Assembly: GCF_001693735.1 (NCBI RefSeq)
Contig: NZ_LWDV01000009.1
Location: 727,565-791,564 of the forward strand
From: Orenia metallireducens
GTDB taxonomy: Bacteria > Bacillota > Halanaerobiia > Halobacteroidales > Halobacteroidaceae
Direction of reading: 5' to 3'
DNA: 64,000 nucleotides
This document shows, piece by piece, positions 8,859 through 17,625 of the stretch. The notes under the pieces were generated by a model that was given only the letters and a program-made list of their open reading frames with translations, was not told where the DNA came from and searched no databases. The first letter of the stretch is position 1; every line of letters starts with the position of its first letter. Made by a program: the position numbers and the translations under genes.

Positions 8859-9020
8859 GTCTAATTATCCCTCACTAATTTATATAATTACTTCGATATT
8901 AACAACATTATATCTTATTTTTAGAGGAATTAAAAGACTTACACTAGCAGAAAATTTGAATAACAAACAGAACTTAGCAGTCGGGTAAGTCAGGAGCTTT
9001 ACAGCTCCTTCCTCCCCTAA

Positions 9021-9054
9021 GAACCGTACTTGACACTTTCACGTCATACGGCTC
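9021..9054 (-). ncRNA. Group II intron domain V
   Basis: The 34-nt hairpin starts GAGCCGTATG, has the loop GTGAAAGTGTC and ends AGTACGGTTC. This is the catalytic heart of the ribozyme. It lies between the reverse transcriptase stop and the intron 3' end, as expected. Confidence 0.9.
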
Positions 9055-9099
9055 AAGCTCTCCAAAACTAATCTTCGGATTAGCAAACAATAATTAAAT

Positions 9100-10566
9100 T
9101 CATTTCAATCTTAGCTTTTTGCGTAAATAATATTTATCATATTCTTTTAAATAAGGGTTTGCTGCGAACTTTATTAACCTATGCCTTATTATCTTTGTAT
9201 CACTTGCGAATATCAATTTGATATTTCCAACTGAGAATGTCCAATCACGGGTTTCAGTTCTTATCCAGTATCTATCTTTTATCCATTGTTTAGCTTTATT
9301 TGGATGTCTTCGCTTTGCCCAACTCCACAGTGCATAGAATATATCCCTATCTAAGCTTTGATAGCTCTTTTTGGAACATGCACTCCTATGGTAATTACAC
9401 CAACCTCTAATTTTTGAGTTTAATATCTTAATTAAGTTTTCTTGTTTTATTGTTTTGTTTTCCTTGATTTTAGTTCTAATTTCGTTTATTATTGATTTAT
9501 AGGATTCTTTAGATGGTTTTATAATTAGCTTTCCATTATATTTCCTAAAGTTCCATCCTAGAAAATCAAATCCAGTATTGATATGAGTTATTTCGGTCTT
9601 TTCTCTTGATAGTTCAAGACCTCTTTCTTTCAAAAATCCCTCAATCAATTCTCTGGCTTCTTCTAGAACTTCTTTATTAGTGGCTGTTACTACAAAATCA
9701 TCTGCGTATCTTACCAGATTTATTTTATTTCTTCTATTATATTTTCTATTTATTGTTCCTCTTGAATTAGTCCAATATTTTCTTTTTAATAATTCTTCTA
9801 ATCCGTCTAGTGTCATATTAGCTAGAATAGGTGAAATTATTCCACCTTGTGGAGTTCCTTTTTCCGTAGGAAAAAGCTTTTTATTATGAACAAAACCTGC
9901 TTTAAGAAACTGATTTAATATTTTTCTGTCAATTAATATATTTTCTTTTAACCATTCGTGATTTATATTATCAAAACAACCTTTGATATCTCCTTCTAAC
10001 ACCCACTGAGCAGATATCTTTTTCCCTAATAATTTAAACAGATATTCTTTGGCATCATCACAACTCCTATATTTTCTAAAGCCAAATGATACCTTATCTG
10101 CTGTTGTTTCTGATATCGGATCAAGTGTTTTAGCATATAGAGCTTGCATCGCTCTATCATGTATTGTAGGTATCCCCAAAGGTCTTTTCTTTCCATTTGA
10201 CTTTGAGATATGCACTCTTTTTAATGCTTTTGCTTTATAATTCTTATTAGTTAATTTTAGGGCATTTATATATTTGCTTGTAGCAGTAGACCACAGTATT
10301 TTATCTATACCTGGTGTCTTTTTCCCTTTATTTGTTGTTACTCGCCTTACGGCAAGTAGTTTTGTATAATATGATTTTGATAATAAATATTGTAGCTTTC
10401 TAGCTAAGTTCTTCATTCCTCTAGTTATTGCTTTAGCGATTCGCGATTGAAGTTTATTAACCTTTCTTATTACAGGTCCCCAAATTATTGTTTCCCATTT
10501 GATACCTGCATTCTTCCGGTCTACGGTCGCCCACTCATATTGAGTTATTTGGCTTGCCATATTCAT
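9100..10566 (-). CDS. ltrA: Group II intron reverse transcriptase/maturase
   Basis: A 488-aa intron-encoded protein that assists splicing and primes retrohoming. The RT domain runs through PLGIPTIHDRAMQALY, VLEGDIKGCFDNINH, KGTPQGGIISP and the active-site YADD (287-290). The maturase (X) domain carries KIRGWCNYHRSACSKKSYQSLD from about 388. The protein stops just after NPYLKEYDKYYLRKK, so there is no HNH endonuclease. Introns of this kind use nicks or replication forks, or single-stranded targets, for priming. The frame is intact and lies inside intron domain IV. Confidence 0.93.
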   Translation of the reverse strand: MNMASQITQYEWATVDRKNAGIKWETIIWGPVIRKVNKLQSRIAKAITRGMKNLARKLQYLLSKSYYTKLLAVRRVTTNKGKKTPGIDKILWSTATSKYINALKLTNKNYKAKALKRVHISKSNGKKRPLGIPTIHDRAMQALYAKTLDPISETTADKVSFGFRKYRSCDDAKEYLFKLLGKKISAQWVLEGDIKGCFDNINHEWLKENILIDRKILNQFLKAGFVHNKKLFPTEKGTPQGGIISPILANMTLDGLEELLKRKYWTNSRGTINRKYNRRNKINLVRYADDFVVTATNKEVLEEARELIEGFLKERGLELSREKTEITHINTGFDFLGWNFRKYNGKLIIKPSKESYKSIINEIRTKIKENKTIKQENLIKILNSKIRGWCNYHRSACSKKSYQSLDRDIFYALWSWAKRRHPNKAKQWIKDRYWIRTETRDWTFSVGNIKLIFASDTKIIRHRLIKFAANPYLKEYDKYYLRKKLRLK

Positions 10567-11154
10567 AAAGTTTCAATCCTTTCCTGCCTTAGATAACCTT
10601 TAGGAAGTCAGCCTCCTTTCAGAGCAGGGCAAATTTAGAACCCTTATCTATCTCATTACAAGATAACATTCGCTTTTTCCTATTTCCTCTACCCACTAAT
10701 ATTGTATTAACATTGCTGTTAACCTACCTGAAAACCAGGAATATACCGGGCTTACACAGTTCTATACCTTAGCCAATTCATACTGCCTTAGATTCTACCT
10801 TTACTCCGAAGATATCAGTCTATTTGCCAAGCAACACGAAAACTTACTTGACCCCATCTCCCACCTTTTGGTCATAGTGTATCAGCCTAATTTCACTATT
10901 TACGTTTGACGAAGCTTTCAGTAATTCAATTAATTTAATCATAGCAGTATATTTATCCTAGCAATCACCTGCTTCAAGGCTAGCAGTTTGTTTCACATTG
11001 TCCCTACCGCTTAGCACAAAACCGTTACCAGTAATGCACCGGTAGATAGGATTACCTCAAATAGAATAGGTAGTCCAAAAGTCTACCTTACGGTAGACTT
11101 AGACAGCCTAAGATATAGCTTATCCCTATTATTTCAAAGGCTGGTCGCACTGTC

Positions 11155-11288
11155 GCATAACGTCCCGCAGGTTCGCGACGTCCCCTCTAACGTTCCCAAC
11201 CTCTAATTAAAATTAACGTCCTAACATAAGTCAGCCACTCTTTCATTTGTCCTTCCCAAGTTGGGATGTCGCTAACGTGCTGTTATAC
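11155..11288 (-). other. attC site E
   Basis: GCATAAC-GTCCC-GCAGGTT-C-GCGACGTCCC pairs with GGGATGTCGC-TAACGTGCT-GTTATAC. The G in GCAGGTT is matched by the C in TAACGTGCT, a compensatory difference from site D. Confidence 0.93.
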
Positions 11289-11317
11289 GCAGTCTGCCCC
11301 CTCTTCTTACTCTAAGT

Positions 11318-12490
11318 TTAATCTTTTATTAAAACTTTCCTTAACTCTCCTCTTACTTGCTTACTCATAGATCTTTTATTTAAATATTTTTCAATAATTT
11401 TCTCTGTATATCTATCCTTTTCCTTAATTAATATCTCATTTGGCATAAGGTTACAAGAAAATTCGTGCCAAATTCCTGTTTCGATTAACTTATCTATATA
11501 TTGGGGTATAATTCTAGTGTCACCTAAGTCTAAAATATTATAATATGTAGTATAATAATCAAGTCCACTATGTTTCATTAGTGGCAATGCTACTAAATTA
11601 TCATTTAATAACGATCTTATTGCAGATACATAAGGATCTTCTCTATTCGATTCAGAAACAAATAAACCTCTATCACTTCTATCATATATAACTTTTAATA
11701 CTGGGGGAAGCAATTAAGGATTTTTCTTCATAGCGTGAATAAAATTGCCCAATCTTATATCATCGCCTGCTCCATCTAAATTAGAATATTGCATTTCAAA
11801 AACTTCTTTAATAACTTCTAATGAAATATCTTTATTCAATTTACTTACTAACTTTTTTACATATGAGTCATATGATTGAGTTTCCTCATTATATTCAAAA
11901 GTCTCTCCAAAATTAGCCTGTTTAAAAAGATTAATAATTTCTTCCTTTTTATCTTCAGTTATTTCTTCACTTTCAATATTAGCTGAAAATGATATCTCTG
12001 AAAAACCAGTATCATTATATACTCCACCTTTATAAATATCTCTCACTATTAATTTCAACTTAGTTACATTCATAGCTTCAAACTTTATATATTGCTTTTT
12101 CTCAATATCATCTAAAGTAATACTCTTTTTAACAGATTCATTGACAACTAATTCTAATGTTTTTATTCTATTATTTGCATAAAATAACTTAGAAGATTTT
12201 CCATAACCATTTAAAATATTTATCCCTTCAATATTAATTGGTCTTAAAAATTTAAAAACAATATATTCGCCAACTCCATTATCTTCTACTCCCTCAAACC
12301 ATGCTGTTGTTCTATCTTCATCTATTAAATTTATTGGATGATAAGCTAATTTAGGTTGATTATTACTAGTTAAATAAGACGAATACTCAATATCTTGAAC
12401 TAATGTCATTGTAGGATATTGGTTTCCAGCAAAAGCATAACCACTTATAAGAATAGTAAGAATACTAACAATAAAAAATAATCTCTTCAC
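11318..12490 (-). pseudogene. Discoidin-like secreted protein with in-frame stop (paralogue of 424-1548)
   Basis: The gene is the same length as the intact cassette gene at 424-1548 plus a few codons. It has the same GTG start after a GAGGTGATAAT ribosome site, a signal peptide, and the TMTLVQDIEYSSYL, TTAWFEGVEDNGVGEY and YNDTGFSEI segments. A TAA interrupts it at 11714-11716 (…KKNP-stop-LLPPVLK…), where the paralogue has Ser (TCA to TAA is one change). The frame is otherwise open to 11318. Cassette ends GTTATACGCAATATGCCCCC and GTTATACGCAGTCTGCCCCC also match that cassette, so this is a duplicated and inactivated cassette, or a truncated but secreted 258-aa product. Confidence 0.8.
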
Positions 12491-12549
12491 ATTATCACCT
12501 CTCTATTCTTTAAAAAATAAAAAGCACATAAGCTATGGGGGCATATTGC

Positions 12550-12678
12550 GTATAACGTCCCTGGGATTCGCGATGTTCAGCTACCTAGAACTATCGTTAA
12601 GAGCAATTAATTACATAAGTCACCACTTCTTATTTCTAAATACTTACTTAGCTGAATGTCGCTAAACCCATGTTATGT
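12550..12678 (-). other. attC site F
   Basis: Left arm GTATAACGTCCCTGGGATTCGCGATGTT, right arm AGCTGAATGTCGCTAAACCCATGTTATGT. The body is shorter and its right arm resembles site B. Confidence 0.9.
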
Positions 12679-12970
12679 GTGCGTTTGCAGGACAGTTATC
12701 CAACTTAATTAAGTCATCGCCTCTGGTTTTGATCTTCCTCTGGTTTTGATCTTCCTCTGGTTTTGATCTTCCTCTGATCTTGAACTTCCACTGGTTTTGA
12801 ACTCCAACTGCTTTTGAACTCCCCCATGGTTTTACTTCACTACTGACTTTAATTTCCCACTCCAGTATTGTAAAGTCTTACTATGCTCTTGAACTTCTAT
12901 ATGTTTTTATCTTTATTAACACTTTAATTGAAACTAACTGAAAATAATAATACTCTCATCTGCAAATGAC
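12679..12970 (-). other. ORF-less cassette with 17-bp tandem repeats
   Basis: A cassette of about 290 bp whose ends GTTATGTGTCATTTGCAG and GTTATGTGTGCGTTTGCAG are complementary. It has no ORF. Three exact 17-bp units CTCTGGTTTTGATCTTC (12721-12771) are followed by about three degenerate ones to about 12823. Seventeen is not a multiple of three, so the array is unlikely to be coding. Confidence 0.75.
12721..12823. repeat. Tandem 17-bp repeat, about six units
   Basis: Units 1-3 are identical. Units 4-6 keep the core TGNTTTTGAACTNC with substitutions. A lone similar word, CTCTTGAACTTC, recurs near 12880-12893. Confidence 0.8.
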
Positions 12971-13103
12971 ACATAACGTCCCGCGGCTTCGCGACGTCCC
13001 CTATAATGCTCCTAACCTAAAATCAAACCACTAAGTCTAACGTGAGTCAGCCCCGCTTTCATTTATGCTCCCTAGTTGGGATGTCGCTAAGGTGCTGTTA
13101 TAC
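12971..13103 (-). other. attC site G
   Basis: ACATAAC-GTCCC-GCGGCTT-C-GCGACGTCCC pairs with GGGATGTCGC-TAAGGTGCT-GTTATAC. It ends the two-gene cassette to its right. Confidence 0.93.
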
Positions 13104-13125
13104 GACGTGCGATTTATTGTTATCA

Positions 13126-14025
13126 TTATTTAAATCTATAATCCAAAAAATTAAGACTAGTAATTGGAAAATTTATATATGGATAATCTGATTTCACTAT
13201 AGGTTTACTGTAAACAAAAAATATAATCTCATCTGATTCTAAATTTGCTAATTCTTCTAATTTTCTCTTCCATTTTCTATTCATATAATGTTTTTTTATT
13301 AGTTTTTCAGTGATATATATAGTAGTAGAATAATAACTTCCTTCAGAAATTATACTATTAGTAAATTCAATAGCAAAATTATTACCTTTTCTCTCAACAT
13401 TTCCAGTACCATAATAAATTCTTTTATAATTACTATATAAATTTAATTCTTTTTCACTAATTTTAACAAACATATCTGCATAATTGATTGGATAATTCCT
13501 TATTTTAATAAAATAATCGTTTAATACATTATCTTCTTTATATTTTTCAAATTTTGAAATTAAAGGCTTTATAGTGAAATATTCTGAATTTCTTTTTTCA
13601 TTTTTATTTTTTTCCTGCTTTAATTTTAATTTTTGTTTTTTATGGTCTATTTCACCATTACTCTTAGTAATTAATTTCTGAGAGTGTGATTTAGGTCTTT
13701 GAAACAATAAAATATCAAATTTAGAATCAATATATTTATTTTCTGTTCTATTTTTATTACTATTCTTTTGTTCTTCTTTCTCTTCAGTATTCTTTCCTAT
13801 ATCGCATTTACTACTATGTTCATCATATATACGAAAATGAGGTGATTTTTTCATCTCATCTCTACTTTTATCAATATTAGCACAAGTTATTTGTAAAGAA
13901 CAATTTGGGTCTGGACATTCAAAATTTTTCTTATTCTTAATGGTTCCATCCCAATATAGTTCATGAGCTTTTTCTGCATCTACTACATCACCATAATCTA
14001 AACTATAAGCTTCTTCTGTCTTCAT
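13126..14025 (-). CDS. Unrecognised zinc-motif protein, partner of the HEPN-like gene
   Basis: A 299-aa protein I do not recognise. Near the N-terminus C37, C42 and C48 with H63, H70 and C74 (ECPDPNCSLQITC … HFRIYDEHSSKC) look like a zinc-binding module. A lysine-rich linker (about 75-150) follows, then a C-terminal domain with several beta-like stretches (TTIYITEKLI, EIIFFVYSKPI). It is the second gene of a two-gene cassette, 34 nt after the HEPN-like gene, with a good ribosome site (AAGGAGGAG). The pairing suggests a toxin-antidote or abortive-infection module, by inference only. Confidence 0.55.
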   Translation of the reverse strand: MKTEEAYSLDYGDVVDAEKAHELYWDGTIKNKKNFECPDPNCSLQITCANIDKSRDEMKKSPHFRIYDEHSSKCDIGKNTEEKEEQKNSNKNRTENKYIDSKFDILLFQRPKSHSQKLITKSNGEIDHKKQKLKLKQEKNKNEKRNSEYFTIKPLISKFEKYKEDNVLNDYFIKIRNYPINYADMFVKISEKELNLYSNYKRIYYGTGNVERKGNNFAIEFTNSIISEGSYYSTTIYITEKLIKKHYMNRKWKRKLEELANLESDEIIFFVYSKPIVKSDYPYINFPITSLNFLDYRFK

Positions 14026-14059
14026 AATCTACTCCTCCTTAAACCTTATTAAATTTAAA

Positions 14060-14965
14060 TTAATTATTTTTAACAATTCCTCTAAAACTATAAAATTCAT
14101 TAATAATAGGGTTGTCTGGATAAAGTATATTTAAAAGATGATATATGGCAATCTCTACATCTATAACATATTTATTTGCTTTATCCAAACTGATTTTTTG
14201 AACTTCTGGTCTATGAATAAGTTTATTTCTTATAGAAGATCCTTCATTTAATTCTTTATATTTAGGTGATCTTTCACCTATCATTGACTCTAATATTCTC
14301 CCATACAATTTATATAATGGTGGGGAAGGCAACTCCAATAATATTGTTTCAATTTCAGGTTGATACCTAATAATAAACTCTTTAATTGCTAATTCAGCAG
14401 CAATTGTAGCATCAATCCATTTATATCTTGGATTACTTTCTGTTTTAGCTCGATGTAAATGTTTTAAAGCTAAAAATGGCTTAATACCATTATTTAAATA
14501 TTCCTGTATGATATCAATATTGCCCTTATTCAATTTTTTTACAAGACTCGCACTAACACTTATATTAGCTCTCATAGGTAAATGATACCAATTTTCTTCA
14601 TCTACTGAATAAAATACTCCTTGTATAGATATTAAATTTTCATCTAAATCTTCACAATATAATAAATATTTAATAAGAGAAATTACTTTCTTACTTGCGT
14701 TGCTTAAATCACTTCTTATATTTAATATTTTATCTTGAAAACCATTTTTCAAATTTTTCATCTCTACTTCCTTATAGTTTTTTAAAGCTTCATATAATTC
14801 GTCAGAGATATTGTATTTTGCTCTACATTCAATTTCTTTTTCTTCAGGTTTGATGGTTACATTAATATCATCCTTATCTTCATTTGGAACATTAAACTTA
14901 ACCGTTTTTATTTCTGATTTGATATTACCTAATATAGTGTACAACCCTTTTAAATAAATCAACAT
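14060..14965 (-). CDS. HEPN-like protein (RNxxxH motif), cassette gene
   Basis: A 301-aa protein. The C-terminal 130 residues are helical and carry DATIAAELAIKEFIIRY followed by SSIRNKLIHRP (R246-N247-K-L-I-H251). This fits the R-N-x3-H active site of HEPN ribonucleases in toxin-antitoxin and abortive-infection systems. The N-terminal part (about 1-140) is unassigned. It is the first gene of its cassette, translated from ATG after GGAGGAAGTAAGATT. The cassette start GTTATACGACATGCAAA mirrors the outer arm of attC G. The HEPN call rests on the motif and helical context, not on a full alignment. Confidence 0.55.
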   Translation of the reverse strand: MLIYLKGLYTILGNIKSEIKTVKFNVPNEDKDDINVTIKPEEKEIECRAKYNISDELYEALKNYKEVEMKNLKNGFQDKILNIRSDLSNASKKVISLIKYLLYCEDLDENLISIQGVFYSVDEENWYHLPMRANISVSASLVKKLNKGNIDIIQEYLNNGIKPFLALKHLHRAKTESNPRYKWIDATIAAELAIKEFIIRYQPEIETILLELPSPPLYKLYGRILESMIGERSPKYKELNEGSSIRNKLIHRPEVQKISLDKANKYVIDVEIAIYHLLNILYPDNPIINEFYSFRGIVKNN

Positions 14966-14993
14966 AATCTTACTTCCTCCTTTTTTGCATGTC

Positions 14994-15123
14994 GTATAAC
15001 GTCCCGCAGATTCGCGACGTCCCTTTTAATGCTCTTAATTTTAGATAAACTTTAAGTCTTACATAAGTCAGCCCAACCTTCATTTATCCTCTCAACTGGG
15101 ATGTCGCTAATTTGTTGTTATAC
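14994..15123 (-). other. attC site H
   Basis: GTATAAC-GTCCC-GCAGATT-C-GCGACGTCCC pairs with GGGATGTCGC-TAATTTGTT-GTTATAC. The GCAGATT/AATTTGT pairing differs from sites D and E in a compensating way at two positions. Confidence 0.92.
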
Positions 15124-15172
15124 GCTGTCGAATTTTTCTCTAAAATTTATATGTACTTTAGTAATAATATTT

Positions 15173-15568
15173 TCAACCATAAAATTCGGGATTTAAAGCA
15201 ATAGAGAAAGCTTGTTCAACAAACTTTCTCTTTTTTTCATCAAATACTTTTGCATCCCCTTTATAATATTTAATAGTTTTGATTCTTTTATACCATGGCT
15301 TTCCCTTATGAGATCCTCCCCCATGTCCTTTAAGTCTTTTTCTTATGCTAGTACCAGTTTCCCCAACATATAGTAGCTTGTCATTTTTATCATATAATAA
15401 GTAAACAAAAGAACCACTCTTACAAACTTCAGGACTTTCCTTACTTCTACCATCTGAAGAAATCACTTTATCTATAGAAATACTCTTTAATTTGCTTTTT
15501 ATTTTATTGGTAATAACTTGTGCCTCATCTGTAACTATTTTTTCAAAAAAAATTTGTTTTTTATTCAT
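15173..15568 (-). CDS. Small GIY-YIG nuclease-fold protein, cassette gene
   Basis: 131 aa. The GIY-YIG signature is present as FVYLLYD (55-57 VYL) and LLYVGETG (YVGE 67-70). Catalytic-type R76 (SIRKRLKGH), H82 and E118 (RKFVEQAFSIALNPEF) are also present. The length and lack of other domains resemble stand-alone GIY-YIG proteins of unknown role. It lies 38 nt after the zincin-like gene in the same cassette, with GAGGA before the ATG, so the two are probably co-transcribed. A DNA-cleaving or repair role is possible but unproven. Confidence 0.75.
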   Translation of the reverse strand: MNKKQIFFEKIVTDEAQVITNKIKSKLKSISIDKVISSDGRSKESPEVCKSGSFVYLLYDKNDKLLYVGETGTSIRKRLKGHGGGSHKGKPWYKRIKTIKYYKGDAKVFDEKKRKFVEQAFSIALNPEFYG

Positions 15569-15605
15569 CTTTATAGTTCCTCACTTTATAAGTTATATTT
15601 TTAAA

Positions 15606-16361
15606 TTAACCATCAAACATACTATAAATTTTAATTTCATGTGGAAAACTCAATTCTTTTAATAAGTCAATAATTTCTACTACTAATTTTTTAATTTCAT
15701 CTTGATCATAACTAATATTATTTAAAACATTTATTATATTTTCAATATACTCAGAATTTTGTTTATATCCTAACAACTTAGATTTTTCTTCTTTTAATCT
15801 TGAATAATTTATAATAGCCCATGAAACCATAAGCACTTGCTCCCATTTATACTTATAACATTCTAAATAGTTTTTCTTTCTCCACCTTTTGATTTCCTCA
15901 TCTCCATTTCCCCGTTCAATCTCTTCCAAATTATATTGTTTTACAATCTCTTTTATATATAAGTGACTAAATAATTCAGTAATTCTTCCTCCATAATTAT
16001 AAAGACTATCTTCAATTCTTACTAAAGGGAAATTTCTTAAAATATAACCTGCCTCCCCTAATTCATGGACAAACGCACTAACTAATTTATCTTTATCTGA
16101 CTTAGGATTAATCTTTATTTGAATTTCATTTGGCGGTATTTCTTTAGTAATAGCTATATATTTACCTTCCCCTAAAATAAATTTTATTTGAACTTCTTTC
16201 TCCACTGATTTCTCTTTAATAAATTTGAAAAAACTTTCTACTTGTGGAATTTCATTTAGAAAATATTCTTTAATTGCTATACTTTCTGCTAATTGTTTGC
16301 TTTTTCCACTTTGTTGAGCCTTAAATATTGCATTATTAACATGTTTTTTTAATTTATTCAA
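15606..16361 (-). CDS. Zincin-like hypothetical protein, cassette gene
   Basis: 251 aa, starting at TTG after AAGGAGAATATAA. The centre has SAFVHELGEAGYILRNF (H99, E100, E103) and, about 30 residues later, GGRITELFSHLYIKEI (E129, H133). A degenerate metalloprotease of the zincin fold with an HE-x-x-E pattern is possible, but the classical HExxH is not present. The remainder is charged and helical. It is the first gene of a two-gene cassette with the GIY-YIG protein. Confidence 0.4.
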   Translation of the reverse strand: MNKLKKHVNNAIFKAQQSGKSKQLAESIAIKEYFLNEIPQVESFFKFIKEKSVEKEVQIKFILGEGKYIAITKEIPPNEIQIKINPKSDKDKLVSAFVHELGEAGYILRNFPLVRIEDSLYNYGGRITELFSHLYIKEIVKQYNLEEIERGNGDEEIKRWRKKNYLECYKYKWEQVLMVSWAIINYSRLKEEKSKLLGYKQNSEYIENIINVLNNISYDQDEIKKLVVEIIDLLKELSFPHEIKIYSMFDG

Positions 16362-16409
16362 TTATATTCTCCTTTCTATAAAATACATACTTACATAAAA
16401 TTCGATGGC

Positions 16410-16567
16410 GTATAACGTTCCTGGTATTTCCGACGTTACCGTCCCGTTAGGGTTGGCATGGCTTTTGCCACTAAAACCCCTAACCCCTCTATTGCAAAAG
16501 ACATGACAAAGGTAATGTCCCGTAGGGTAGGCCGTTCTTTGGCCGTTACGGAAATGCCATGTTAGAC
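16410..16567 (-). other. attC site I (divergent, longer body)
   Basis: GTATAAC-GTTCC-TGGTATTTCCG pairs with CGGAAATGCCAT-GTTAGAC. The body is 158 bp and unlike the majority type. It contains GGCATGGCTTTTGCC and a nearly continuous secondary palindrome (ACGTTACCGTCCCGTTAGGG with CCCGTAGGGTAGGCCGTT). The arms recall attC sites of other bacteria, so this cassette probably arrived separately. Confidence 0.88.
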
Positions 16568-16630
16568 GAAGTGCCCGACAATTTACTGTTTCAGTTAAAA
16601 ATTCTTTTAGCAAAAATATATTATTAATAA

Positions 16631-17425
16631 TCAATCTTCTAATAAATTATTAAATTGTTGACTATATTGAATTGTGTATTTAATAAATTTTACTATTTCA
16701 TCTATCCTATTAAATTTCATATCTTTGCTCCACATCAAAGCATCATTTATTAATGAATCCCATTTTTCACTCAATTCTTTTTTTACCCATCGAGCAGCTT
16801 TAGGTTTTGAAACAACAGTTCCATGATGCAATGTATATATAACTCTACACATACTAAGCACTGCATAGGCTTGGTATTCATCATCATATAATTTACTTTT
16901 ATTATTAATCATTGGCTTCCACCAGTTATACAATATTTTTAATGTTACCCGTTTTAAATCATTTTGTTTTATATATTTAATTTCACTTCTTAAATCCTCA
17001 CCTTTTAAAATCATCCCGTGTTTTTTAAGAACATACTTTTCTATAATCCATTCATTTCCATATCTCAATAATTTTAATTGTCCCTTATGTATATATGGTC
17101 GTGGGTTTTCTGGAGGTTGAAATTCTTTCAATTTATCTTTAGAAATATATGATCCCTCTAATCTATCTCCCCAAATAGGATTATTTGAAACTAATTCATA
17201 ATGCATATTTCTTAAATAAGTTATAATTTCTTTCTTAAGATTTGTTTCAGTAATAACTAAAAAATCAATATCACTAGAATTTAAATTAAAATCACCAACT
17301 GCCAATGATCCTAGAATATATATACTAACAAGTTGTTGTTTCAATATGTTATTAACATTTGATACAAATTTATCTAATAATTTATTGACTCCTGGATATG
17401 ATGTATAAGGTTTAACTTCCCCCAT
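16631..17425 (-). CDS. AadA-like aminoglycoside nucleotidyltransferase family protein
   Basis: 264 aa. The N-terminal nucleotidyltransferase core has YILGSLAVGDFNLNSSDIDFLVI (GS 39-40; metal-binding D52, D54). The C-terminal helical domain has YAVLSMCRVIYTLHHGTVVSKPKAARWVKKELSEKW, the hallmark of the AadA/ANT(9) adenylyltransferase C-terminal domain (DUF4111). Length matches AadA (about 260 aa). AadA genes are classic integron cassettes. Here the host is environmental, the attC is of a different type from its neighbours, and substrate specificity cannot be read from sequence. Confidence 0.75.
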   Translation of the reverse strand: MGEVKPYTSYPGVNKLLDKFVSNVNNILKQQLVSIYILGSLAVGDFNLNSSDIDFLVITETNLKKEIITYLRNMHYELVSNNPIWGDRLEGSYISKDKLKEFQPPENPRPYIHKGQLKLLRYGNEWIIEKYVLKKHGMILKGEDLRSEIKYIKQNDLKRVTLKILYNWWKPMINNKSKLYDDEYQAYAVLSMCRVIYTLHHGTVVSKPKAARWVKKELSEKWDSLINDALMWSKDMKFNRIDEIVKFIKYTIQYSQQFNNLLED

Positions 17426-17464
17426 AATAAAGGTTCACTCTCCTCCTACCACTAAGGGCATTTC

Positions 17465-17595
17465 GTCTAACGTCCCTGAGCTTCACGACGTCTCACCAAT
17501 GCTCCCAACTCTAATTCAAACATAAAACTTTCATATGTCACCCCCCGCTTTCATCTATGCTCCACAGGTTAGATGTCGTTAAGCTCATGTTAGCT
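17465..17595 (-). other. attC site J
   Basis: GTCTAACGTCCCTGAGCTTCACGACGTCT pairs with AGATGTCGTTAAGCTCATGTTAGCT. It ends the 4.3-kb NTPase cassette. Confidence 0.9.
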
Positions 17596-17625
17596 GACGT
17601 ACGGCTTTTTAGTTTAAATACTTTT

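Larger units (their letters stand above)
8980..11150 (-). mobile_element. Group II intron inserted 10 nt inside a cassette start
   Basis: A 2171-bp intron whose 5' end is GTGCGACCAGCC (11150 leftward) and whose 3' end is CTTACCCGAC (to 8980). A canonical 34-nt domain V lies at 9021-9054, followed by a domain VI hairpin. Joining the exons gives GTTATGCGACA-TGCTAAGTTCTG, which matches the Rpn cassette start GTTACACGACATGCTAAATTC, so the boundaries are well supported. The intron is co-oriented with the cassette. Insertion next to a folded attC recalls group IIC-attC introns. The 34-nt domain V and 488-aa protein look more like another subclass, which I cannot assign. Confidence 0.9.

Noticed and set aside
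16362-16634. 90-aa minus-strand ORF reading through attC I
   Set aside because: It spans a recombination site with paired arms and has no ribosome site. The composition reflects the attC palindrome.
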